From: Brevipalpus yothersi
Taxonomy: Eukaryota > Arthropoda > Arachnida > Trombidiformes > Tenuipalpidae
Length of the DNA: 64,000 nucleotides
Direction: 5' to 3'
Assembly (NCBI GenBank): GCA_003956705.1
Contig: QZCP01000070.1
Location: 65,768 to 129,767, forward strand
Shown piece after piece: positions 12,967 to 22,981 of the stretch (within the stretch, counting starts at the first letter, position 1; each line of letters starts with the position of its first letter). The position numbers were made by a program, and so were the translations under genes. The notes below the pieces were generated by a model that was given only the letters and a program-made list of their open reading frames with translations, ran no database searches and had not been told where the DNA came from.

Positions 12967-14006
12967 TCATATTTTCCATGCTCGTCGCAGATCCCTTTTA
13001 CCTTCAATGCTATCCATTAGTTTGTCCAATATTTGAATCTTTTCCTCCTCGTTGTCTGGATTGATAGATTGTTCGAGACCTCTGGAAAAAACAATGGAAA
13101 CATTTTATACACATTTTTGAATCAATCACCATTTGTGTAGGAATATTTTTCCCTAATATCAGAGTAAATCGACTATGACATATTCAATTGATACAAATGG
13201 CCCATTTTGCAAAAAATATCCCAAAGGCATCATGAATATCTCTCAAAACATTAGTATTCAAAATTTTTTCTAAAGCAATGAAATAAGAACTTTCATCATG
13301 AGTCTATCTTATGAGTGCCCAACTTCGATTCCCTGATGATTCCTATCTTTTGTATAGATAAATCAGATTCTGTTCGAAGGATTCTGAACTATAAGCTGAA
13401 TGTTTCCATGGAATTTTTGATGAGAAGTATCAAATTTTCTGAAGATGAAGAAAAGTGAATAATGATTGATCTCACTCATTCTTTCATTTTTTCATCGCAA
13501 AATCACAACTCAATCCTTCATGATTCTTGATTACTAGGAAAATTAACTGCTTGGAACATTCATCACTGAAAAAATTGATTTCATTGAAAAATAGAAACAT
13601 TAAGCTGATCATCATTAGACAATTCTCCAACTTTATATATCGATGCTCCATTTCTGATTCGATTAATCATGATTATCTGACAAATATTGAGTGGATTGAC
13701 AGAAGTCGATCATTGCATTTAGAATTCGAGGAGATATATCAAAAGTGAAACTTACTTTCCTCCACGTTTAACAGAAAATAAAGTGAAACCACACTGGCAG
13801 CCACCAATAGCACCACTGAATCCAGTTTTCCGACAAAAATAATCACAATCAATTCTTCGATCCATCGATACGGCTCTTTTGGTCCGACTTTCTTCGATCA
13901 TCTTCCGTAGTGATGATGGTTGAGAATTGGTAGAATCAATATAAACAATCAACACAATAAAACTCAAGATTAGGATAAGATGATACAGGTAATCTAGTTT
14001 ACCCAT
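12967..14006 (-). CDS. secreted four-cysteine peptide precursor, unknown family
   Basis: Two exons, 13756-14006 and 12967-13081, join in phase (two bases plus one) across a GTAAGT...TTTCCAG intron. They give a 121-residue precursor. A strong hydrophobic signal segment covers residues about 6-27. A propeptide ends in the furin-type site RTKR. The core has four cysteines spaced C-x3-C-x11-C-x-C and sits between dibasic sites (MDRR before, SVKR after). An acidic tail of about 35 residues ends with GKR and a short basic end. The C-x3-C...C-x-C pattern with a Gly-rich bend resembles the alpha/beta core of CS-alpha-beta (defensin-type) peptides with one disulphide missing. Dibasic flanks on both sides are also typical of neuropeptide precursors. 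I do not recognise the family. The gene sits alone in the spacer between the two lipoprotein copies. Confidence 0.65.
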
Positions 14007-14478
14007 TCTTTGGAACTATTTTTAGGTTGATGTAAAGATGAGTATATTTTTCGCTTCAATATTTCGTAAGGTAACAAGGTCAAAATTTGTCTTGAAAGAA
14101 TGTGAACAAAATCGACCGAGAGATAAGTATTCAATTTTTTCGGGAGCCACGCATGAAAATTATGCTCAAAAAAGAATGTAGGCTCAAAGAGCAAATAAAA
14201 TTTGACATCAAAGGAGAGAGAGAAAATCGACTATGACAAGTATAATAGATATAAATCGTCAAATTTTCATTCAACAGAAGGGATATATCATAAAATAGTT
14301 TCTCACCACGACGCAAAGTGAATTGTAACTGATTTCGGAAAAAATTCCGTGAACCAATAGAGTTTAGGGTTAATGATAAACTTTTGGAAGCAAGTTAGCA
14401 AGTGCGCCAGTTGATTTTTTGGCTGAGAGGAAAAGGTGAATGTTATTCTGCTTTAAGATATATCTTACACTATATCAT

Positions 14479-14481
<3 letters not shown>

Positions 14482-14511
<30 letters not shown>
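14482..14511. repeat. (GA)n microsatellite
   Basis: Thirty bases of perfect GA repeat, 68 bases before a longer complementary CT array. Confidence 0.97.
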
Positions 14512-14515
<4 letters not shown>

Positions 14516-14575
14516 AAGATGGGAGAGAATTTGACGAGAGTATCAAGAAGAATCTAGCCAAGAATTCTGCTCACG

Positions 14576-14579
<4 letters not shown>

Positions 14580-14641
<62 letters not shown>
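14580..14641. repeat. (CT)n microsatellite
   Basis: About 62 bases of perfect CT repeat. Because the upstream GA array is complementary, the two could pair into a hairpin. Confidence 0.97.
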
Positions 14642-14643
<2 letters not shown>

Positions 14644-17600
14644 GTTTCTCCACCTTAGGTCAGGTAGGATGCTCTTGGTGGTGGGTTGAGCAGTTACTGA
14701 ATCATCAAACAGTAAACCGACATATGCACGGAACTCCATTTCTTTCAACACATCTAATCGCTATGCTTCATGTACTGGATAACATTTTTCGTCAGTTGGT
14801 GATGTTGAGACTTTTACTTTAGAACTAGGAATCAATGTTCACATTATCGTTGTGACTGCAATCATTAGCATTGAAAATGATTCCAATATCGAAAAACATC
14901 AAGCAATCGGCGTAGGAAAAAAGGTTGCATTAGAAATGAATGAGAAAAAGTTGAGGAACCACATTCAGACCGATTGAGCATAACATTCTCTTTCTCTTTC
15001 TATCAGAAATTGAGTTTCATCTTTATTCGATGGATTGAACATCGTTCAAATATAGGAAAAAGAGCTTGCGAAAGCGCTTCCAGACAGAGAATGTTACGAT
15101 TCCTCTTAGAATTCAACTGCTTTCCTAGTCCATTTTCTCAATAAATCAGAAAATTTCGAATGAAAAATACATCACTAAGCTTAACATCTTGGCGAGAGTG
15201 TTTTCCAAAGGAATCTCATCTTCCAATGATTTTTTTGATTCCATGTAACTTAATCATGATTTTGATTTCTTGTTATAAGAAGAAGGGCAAGGTCAGTGAA
15301 TGATTTGATGACTCGAATACGATTCGAATTCAATTCTATTATGTAATCAGTGTGTCTACCATCCCAAGTTATTCAACTCCTACTCGCCAATAGAATTAAA
15401 GAAAATACAGGAAGCCCACAGATCAGTCTCTCACCAATAAATATGAGAATTGTTGTTTAGCACTCAAAAGAAAATCAACGAATTTTCTTGGAGCACCCTA
15501 TTGTCTATGTTTGATATTCTAGCAAAGAAATACTGCATGATGGATCAAGCTTAATACCCCCGAGATCACACTAGTTATCTAATTACCACAAATGTCTTGT
15601 TAACCTTTATGGGGGAAAGAAAAAAAAACTTGTCAGAAAGGATTGAAACAATATCTTAATGAATAGATAAATGTCAATTGCTGGTAGGGAAAGGTGTTTG
15701 GTGATATGTGCGTGCGTAAAAACGGAAATTTATCACATTTTCTATGTATTTGTTCTCATTATTCAAATCTTTATGCCATTTCTCATGAATTCTTGATAGG
15801 AAAGTATATTGTGAAAGAGACAAGCGCTAGAACAGATTGTGAGTAATGCTGAAATGTTGATCAAAAGCTGGACACATGAGAGGAAAGATTCTTATTCTCC
15901 GGAAGTAATCCATTATACTGAGGGAAGAAAATTTCATACATGGAAGAAGGAAGTTAGTTACGTATGTGAAAAAGGGCAAGAAGCCTCAGTTATGGAAACA
16001 TTGATTGAGTAAACACATTGTCCAGATCATCTGAGAAAAAATACTTTAGTTGTCTAGATTATTCTAATTTTAGATAATTTTTCAAACCTCTAGATTCTAT
16101 TGAATGTTCAAATTTTCTTAGCCTATCCTAATGTGCTACTGAAATAGCCACTTCTTATAATACGATAGCAGCTGAAATCTTGAAGTTTAGGGTTGTGGGC
16201 TCTGATTGGGTGACAATATTGTATTCTCAAATTTGGTATTCACAAGAATTTTGCTCTCCATATTCATTTACAGTCATACACATTGGGGGATATGAATTGA
16301 AATTTACATGAAACTTTCATAAAAACTCCATTGTAAATTCTCTCCTCATCACTCATATAAGTGTATCTAGAATGGGAATTTCAGCTGTAAAAACTTAGCA
16401 TTGGCATGAATGCTTCACTCATGACTCAATGGGCTTCATAGTGTGAGAAATATGGTGATTTATCGAAGTTTCCCTAGAATTAAATCTATAAATCAAAGAA
16501 TTGTTTCCATCTACCTCCTTGATTGTTAGCGAAAATAAAAGAAGAAAGTCTCAAAATTATTGAAATAGTTGAGAATCCATTAGAGTATGGGAGTTCATTT
16601 GATTTTTTCCTAACTGAGTGAAATCTTTGTACACGCGTATCCTCATAATTGCTAGATCAAATATTTTAATTGGATAATTTTTTACTTTTTTCCAAATTAG
16701 AGTTGAAGTTTTTCCAGCATTGGTATGAATAGTCTAGTCGATGAACGCGTTTTCCATTAATTATTGATAGATTGTGGGAGAAGAGAATCTCAATATAGAC
16801 CTCTAAATAGATTATCTTCAGTGTGAAAACATTGGACTTTAATATTTCGATCCTCTTCAAGTTCTGTGAATTCAAGTTGAATTTAAGTTCATCCATAATT
16901 CGAGAATCTGTAATACTCCCCGAGTTGATCATATACCAGATTTAGAGGTAATAATAATAATAATCATGAATAGGTATGTATATCCACAGGTCCCTTAGAC
17001 TTGAACGCGACACCATGAAAGAGAAAATCAATGTTCATAATCTTTATTCTCCCAATTAGCTTTCGGATCGATCTGAACAAATGTATCTCTAGATTTTTTG
17101 TGATGGTAATGTTCCGACAAACAATTATGTACATGTAAAAATCTAATTTCATGATTAAAACATCTTATATGCCTAATTTTTTCGAACATATTATCCAAAA
17201 TTTATTCGATTAGCTCAATGGAATGTGTATCAAAATATTGAGATATAGAAAATGAAAAATATTCATCATGGTTTCTGGTTGTAGGCAGAGAAAAATTGGT
17301 TCCTTAGTGAATCATTCTTGGAAGAGAATGATCGTCCTCTCGGGGTATTACGTTGAGTGTTTGAGAAACTTCGTTCTCATGATACAGAGTGGAAATCAGA
17401 TACACATGTTAACAAATAATGATTTAATGATGAAACACTATTCACACCATACATCTATTGTTTCAATCGGATCATCAGTCATGAAATGAAGGGTCAAAAA
17501 TTTGATAGGTTACGCTGTGCTCTTCAATTTTTTCACATTTGTTTCTGCCCAGAGACTTCATCAACCAGGTAGAGTTAACATTAATTTACCTGGATAAGTT

Positions 17601-18191
17601 TGATCGATGGATTGGAGAAATGATATTTACTCTAGTCGTCGAAACAATTGAACTGGATAGCTGTCATTTTTGGTACATTTCATCATCAAATGAAAAACAA
17701 TGAACTTTCAAGGTAGAGTTTGAAATTTCAATCATCTAACACCTATTGATCATCAATTCTTTTTCTTTTTCTTTTTGAACTTATCCGAATCATGTGGACC
17801 TTGACAGAATTTCAATAGTCATCGGTAAATAGATGAAATTGGATTGGTGCAAAATTTCTCATTGATGTTCGAGTCAATTTGCCAAATAGTTTTCCGCTTA
17901 TTAGTCAGTCGGGGATGAGAATTGATGAACACATTCAACTCTGCTGACTTATGGCCACTAAAGTCATGATTCTTATTGTTCTATGACTCAGAATAAGAAG
18001 TTCCTCAATTTATCTTCCCTAAATTTGCGAAATTTCAGCTCATAAAGTGCTCAACTGAGGTTTCTTGCCGAGTTTAATCTCTAATTTTGCCAGTGTTTAA
18101 CGAATTTTTTTTTCGTCATCAGTATCATAGGCCCAGAGTCCCGCAATTCCGAATCTTTTTTCTCTTGGTTCTTATTTTATGTATAGTAGTC

Positions 18192-20211
18192 ATGAAGTGG
18201 ACAGAAAAAGTTTCAAAAAATCGCTCTAAATTGATCAGAACCTTTGCAGTATGTCTCAGTTTTATGGGCCTAGGAGCTTGTATGGTAAGTACCATTATCT
18301 AGTAGCTTCAACAAGTGAATAAGCCTAGGACTCGAACTAATCCATGGATACACTCCATCCGATCAATTGATTTTCACGATAGTTTCCAGTCATTGATACT
18401 ATTTTTTGAACTCGAATGATAAAAAAAGATGATATTCTTTGCTCGTGAACCAAGCTTATATCGATATTGACTGGCTGCAATGATTCGATAATGAGTATAT
18501 ACCGTAACCGCTAACCGTTATACCGTTATATACACACGTATGTACAATATGTACTACATATTAATATTAGCTGAATAGTTGCTTACATTATAAATAATCT
18601 GAATAAATCGATGATTTCCCCCCCCCCCTCTGACTCAATCAGCAGAAAATTTTTCTTCGAATGACGCTTATTGAGACGTTTCATTAAAACTCTTGATTTT
18701 GAGGAATTTGAGAAAATTCAACAATCAATTTCATTTCTATCATTTATGTTACAGACCCTCATTGGTTCGTCTTTACTGGACCTGCAAGTCAGGATACAAG
18801 AAGATTTTCCAACAACTTCGAGAATCATTTTAGTCAAATCATGTGGCTATTTCGTTGGTGGCTCATCAGGTAAGTGATCAGAGCATGGCTTGTTAGATGA
18901 TTATGTAACTATCTGTGATTCCTCTGATGATAGCTGGTTTCATCGAAAAGTACCTAACTGATAGTGCTGCACTTCTACTTGGAAACATATTTGCTGGTAT
19001 CTGTATAATCATTGCTCCATGGGGAAAAAGTTTCTATTGGATAGCAATATTCATTTTCTTTGGCAATATTGGTCAAGGATTAGTTGATTTGTGTAAGATG
19101 GAAATGATTCTCAATCAAAATTAATTATCATCTCACGAATAATTTTGCATTGAAATTTTCATTTTTTTTCAGATTGCAATTTATCGATTCTCCATATTTG
19201 GGGAGATAAAGGATCTCATTTCATGCAAGCTCTCCACATGTCTTTTGGTATTGGTGCTCTGATAACACCTTTGATTGCAAGCAATTTCTACTTACCACTC
19301 AGTCAATCAGAAGGAGAATTAGCTGACATATCAGCTGATCAAAATTCTACTGGAGAAGTTGCACACGATTTCCTCCCCGAAGATGTTCGCATTCAATGGG
19401 CTTACATGATCATTGGTGTTTATACACTACTTAATGGGGCAATTTTTGGCTACTATTTTGTCATAGAATCAGGAGCCAAAACATCAGAAAGCTCAGTAAC
19501 AGATACTAAAGATGAGACACCTGTTGAGATTCCAACATGGAAAAAATATTCCGCTGTAATAACGGTTGCGATTCTTGCCCATATAGCATTTGGTGTTGAA
19601 TTCATTTTAGGTTGGTTTCCCTCAAGATTGATAAATTGTTGCTACTTTACAAACAATTGACCTATTTTCCTTTACATTCAGGTAATTTGGCTCAAGCTTT
19701 CGGTGTTAAGTCTGATTTGAGAATGGATAAAACATCATCTGCCTTATTGGTGACAGCATTTTGGACATGTTTTTCATTCTTCAAGATGGTTTTCGTTCCT
19801 CTGGCTCTGTATTTTGGAGAGAAACGTATGACAATCTTCAATCTTCTCCTCATGTTAACAAGTGTAATCATTATGGTTCCCCATGCTGCATACAATCAGC
19901 TGTGCATCTGGATATCGGTCATCTTACTGGGAATGGGATATTCTCCACTTTTTGCCATTGCTTACAGCTCGCTAGAATCTCATTTTACCGTTACAGCCAA
20001 ACAGACATCTATAATTTTTGTGACCGGAGTTTTGGGAGAATCAATTCATCCACCACTAGTTGGACATTTTATTGACAAGAATCCAAATATTTTCATCTAC
20101 TATCTGGGAGCAACTTCAACACTTTTCATCATCACCATGTTCATTTTGCCCATCGTCTGTGACAATTTATTCAAACAATACAAAAAGCCTACATCAAGTT
20201 GTCCCAGCTGA
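18192..20211 (+). CDS. MFS transporter, MFSD4/NaGLT1 (sodium-glucose transporter 1) type
   Basis: Five exons are phase-consistent: 18192-18284, 18755-18869, 18934-19092, 19173-19610 and 19682-20211. They give 444 residues. The first membrane helix carries LIGSSLLDLQ, the cognate of the family's loop after helix 1. The middle has HIWGDKGSHFMQALHMSFGIGA, matching the family motif before helix 5. Hydrophobic segments account for 11-12 helices. Family members move sugars or related solutes across the plasma membrane; the substrate here is unknown. Length is close to the usual 450-510. Exon 4 ends in a weak donor (G|GTTGGT). The ATG at 18192 is preferred because it gives a normal cytosolic N-terminus, although the frame stays open upstream, so an extra 5' exon is possible. 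Confidence 0.85.
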
Positions 20212-22042
20212 TTGATACTCACCGCTCTTCAAGCTTACAAGCAATTAGATCACTCACCTGTTGATGACTTATGGAATTCACAATACATCTGAATTACATG
20301 ATGAAAAATATAAAGAATCAATCAGAAATCGAAGAAAATACCTCAAAAAATTTGTCTCAGTAAAGAGAATAAGACGGAAATGTTCATGAAAAAAAACAAA
20401 AAGTATTTACCAATTTTGCTGGTGAATGATTTGTTCACATTACCTTCTATTAACTCTAAAAATAGAAGAAACAAGCAGTTCTTCTGAAAAATGATGAGTT
20501 TGCAATAATCAGTGAATGATATACTAATCTATTGAGTAGCTTTGGAAACCTCAGCAATCAGTGTGTGAGGGAATTATTCTTTCACTCATACAGGTGCTTA
20601 GAGTTGATATTTAAAGGGTAAAACTTAGGTGTACCAAGTTATGTGTGTGTGAGAATATCACTTGTCCTCAGAACAGCTACCATTTGAATGATCAGCACAC
20701 ACAAGTTTCGATGAGCTTCCAGGAAGTTGATCAACTGTGTGTGATCATGGAATCTACTCTCCAAACATTGAGATGTACTGATAGAGAGAAGAAGTTTAAT
20801 AGCTTTATGAAAGACGAAACATCCTTAATTGTAACTAATTTTTAGCAATGAGAAGCTTTGATAGATTGATTACCTATTAGAAGATGTTCACCATTGGTCA
20901 TTCTGAAGAAAGAAAAAAAAAATCGGCCTTTGGGCAAGAACTTGCCTACTTGACTCTACTTAGTCTAACCAGATTGAGCTGTTCATACCAGAAATTTGTA
21001 TGATCTCGAATAATCATCGATCGGGATGTACATAGGATGGAATGTACCTTAATCTATCCTCAGGTATTTGATTGGCCGTAGGGTTGACAAAATGTATCGA
21101 TGGAAAATGTCAGCTCGATAACACTTGATTTCCATTTGAGAACTTGGACTCAGAAGATGGTCAAAACTTTGATCTATCCACTTGTTTGAGAGTTTGAGAG
21201 TTGGCAAATATCTCGATTCTCGATCTTTCCGATTACATAATCGAACAAATCTTGCGTAACTTACTCTTTTTTGCATACTCAGAGTTGAGTACTGATTTAG
21301 TAAGAGATATATTTTCTTACTGTTCACTTCCCAGATGATATACACATTGGCAACTGATGATACTTTAACCAAATGTAAATCAGTAGCAGATAATCCAGAA
21401 AAATAGGTGAAACAAGAGAGAAAGAGAGAGATAAATAGAGATGTAAAATTCATCATCATCAATAATCGGATGCTGATGTGAGTTTTAGTTAGAGGTGTAA
21501 GAAAAAATGTTTGACATCTACTAACTGTAGAGGTGAATTACTGATCTTTGCTCTGTTTGTTTGTTCCCATTCAAAGTAAAATGTATGGTTACGATAATTA
21601 AGATCTGTAATTCATTCATTGTGATCGATTGGAAAACATATTTTGTGAAGTTTTATTGGGAGAGAGTCAAGTGAACGAGAGCAGATTCAAGAAGCCATTG
21701 AAAGATATTAGTTGAGTTAAATGAGTTACGAATGCACTTGCCAAAGCTTAGCACTGTTGAAGAGAGAAAAAAAGATTATTCAATTTCAGCTTGTAAGAGA
21801 ATCTTATCTAGTATATTAGCTAATTTCTCATCTCAGCTTTGGAGAAGAAACCAGATTGATATCGAAAAGAATGATCGGACTCGTGATTTTTCGATTAACA
21901 AGTTGGCACTAATAAATCACTTACTAGCATAAGTACAAGGATAAAAATTTCAATAAACTAACAATCTGATTTTCAAGACAGAAGTTAGATTGTTAACTTT
22001 GGATATTTCATGTGGAAAGAGCCTGAAAGAATGAGATTTCTG
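20212..22042. other. intergenic stretch with one doubtful secreted ORF
   Basis: AT-rich DNA after the transporter. Apart from the minus-strand frame at 21,049-21,459, entered separately, it holds only short frames without coding character. Confidence 0.5.
21049..21459 (-). CDS. possible small secreted protein (doubtful)
   Basis: An ATG-led frame of 136 residues starts with a convincing signal peptide (MMMNFTSLFISLFLSCFTYF..., cleavage likely after SGLSA). It is followed by a short stretch, DLHLVKVSSVANVYIIW, with a beta-strand look. A donor-like site (ACA|GTAAGA) follows shortly after, so the true gene may be spliced and the rest of the frame may be intron. I found no matching second exon. 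Chance is a serious alternative in AT-rich DNA. Confidence 0.22.
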   Translation of the reverse strand: MMMNFTSLFISLFLSCFTYFSGLSATDLHLVKVSSVANVYIIWEVNSKKIYLLLNQYSTLSMQKRVSYARFVRLCNRKDRESRYLPTLKLSNKWIDQSFDHLLSPSSQMEIKCYRADIFHRYILSTLRPIKYLRID

Positions 22043-22601
22043 CTAAAAATACCAAATTTTTCCAAAAATTTCGAGAACAATCGAGCTGAGAAGTATGTGA
22101 ACAGTGATTAGCACCACTTGTTCTATCGGTGAGATGATTATCCATTGATTAAACGTGATCAGATTCTCAATATGTAACTTATACATAATCCAAATAAGTG
22201 GGGTTACAAGGATATTGGCCCATAACTCTAGTACAAGTGTACTGATTAGAATCAAAAAGCTATTAGATTGAAGTTCATTAAGATTGGTAATGAGGAATAC
22301 AAGTCCAATAAAAATTCGCTCTCTCTGAAGAGGAGCCAAGAATATTATCGTGCTGAGCTTGCAGTTGACATTTTCATCATTTGACTCTCGAGAACTCAAT
22401 ACATCTTTTTTAGATTGTTGATCATCATTTTTTTCCCAAAATAAGGAGTTTCTGAAAACAATAAGATATATCTCAAGGCTCAGCGAAAAAGTGGAAAAAC
22501 GTTATTCTGTATTTCCCTCTTCAGTTGCATCTTCTCCATTTCATTTACCTAGTGATAGTGTGTGTGTGTGTGTGTATGGATGACAGTTTATCCTCAATCA
22601 T
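22043..22601 (-). CDS. possible two-exon small multi-pass membrane protein, divergent from lipoprotein B
   Basis: Exon 1 (22549-22601) runs from an ATG to AG|GTAAAT. Exon 2 (22043-22451) begins after TTGTTTTCAG. The phases fit exactly (two bases plus one), giving 153 residues and a TAG stop. Exon 1 encodes a His-Thr dipeptide run made by a CA repeat. Exon 2 encodes an acidic, polar stretch (EKNDDQQSKKD) followed by three or four hydrophobic segments over the last ~100 residues. The start lies 380 bases from the lipoprotein B start, in the opposite direction, so the two would share a promoter region. The left arm keeps exon 1 in frame (plus strand 10,186-10,232, two codons shorter, same donor), but a stop follows at once, so that copy lacks exon 2. 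I do not recognise the protein, and hydrophobic chance frames are common in AT-rich DNA. Confidence 0.35.
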
Positions 22602-22720
22602 TTTTGTTCGTCCTCTCCACTTCACTCTTCAAGAGAGATGATCTAGGGAATGAAAGATATGAGATTACAAGTTATCGAGCTCATTGAAGAAGAAGGAGAA
22701 AGAGAAGAAGATGAAGATGA

Positions 22721-22724
<4 letters not shown>

Positions 22725-22761
<37 letters not shown>
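22725..22761. repeat. (GA)n microsatellite in the lipoprotein B promoter
   Basis: A perfect GA run of about 37 bases, followed by more GA-rich sequence to 22,830, upstream of the TATA box. The same place in copy A (10,020-10,080) has a shorter, interrupted tract. The repeat therefore expanded, or shrank, after duplication. GAGA-type elements can affect transcription in arthropods, but no role is shown here. Confidence 0.95.
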
Positions 22762-22763
<2 letters not shown>

Positions 22764-22912
22764 CAAGTGGATGTACCTAGAGGAAGAGGAAGAAGCAGGG
22801 AAAGAAAGAAAGAGAGAGAGAGAAAGAGAGAAGAGCTTAGCACGAAGAAAGAGAACAAGTGAGCAGAATTTTAGATAATTCAAGATGCTGAGTGATAATA
22901 AAAATAAACCGA

Positions 22913-22920
22913 CTATATAA
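22913..22920 (+). promoter_or_regulatory. TATA box of lipoprotein copy B
   Basis: CTATATAA lies 62 bases upstream of the start codon, at exactly the same distance as in copy A. Transcription would begin about 25-30 bases downstream, near 22,945. Confidence 0.7.
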
Positions 22921-22981
22921 GCACTGATCTCTTGTCATACCAACTCATCGCCAAGTTTCTTGAGAATCCAGCAATACAACA

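Larger units (their letters stand above)
14007..18191. other. gene-poor spacer with microsatellites
   Basis: About 4 kb of AT-rich DNA. It contains a (GA)n and a (CT)n array at 14,482-14,641 and scattered short reading frames that lack splice signals or coding character. Nothing recognisable is encoded. The last ~100 bases contain an acceptor-like TTTCGTCATCAG at about 18,108-18,120, which may belong to a 5' exon of the transporter that follows. Confidence 0.55.

Noticed and set aside
22650..22883. Overlapping frames on both strands rich in Glu-Arg or Leu-Ser
   Set aside because: They are translations of the GA/CT microsatellite in the lipoprotein B promoter.
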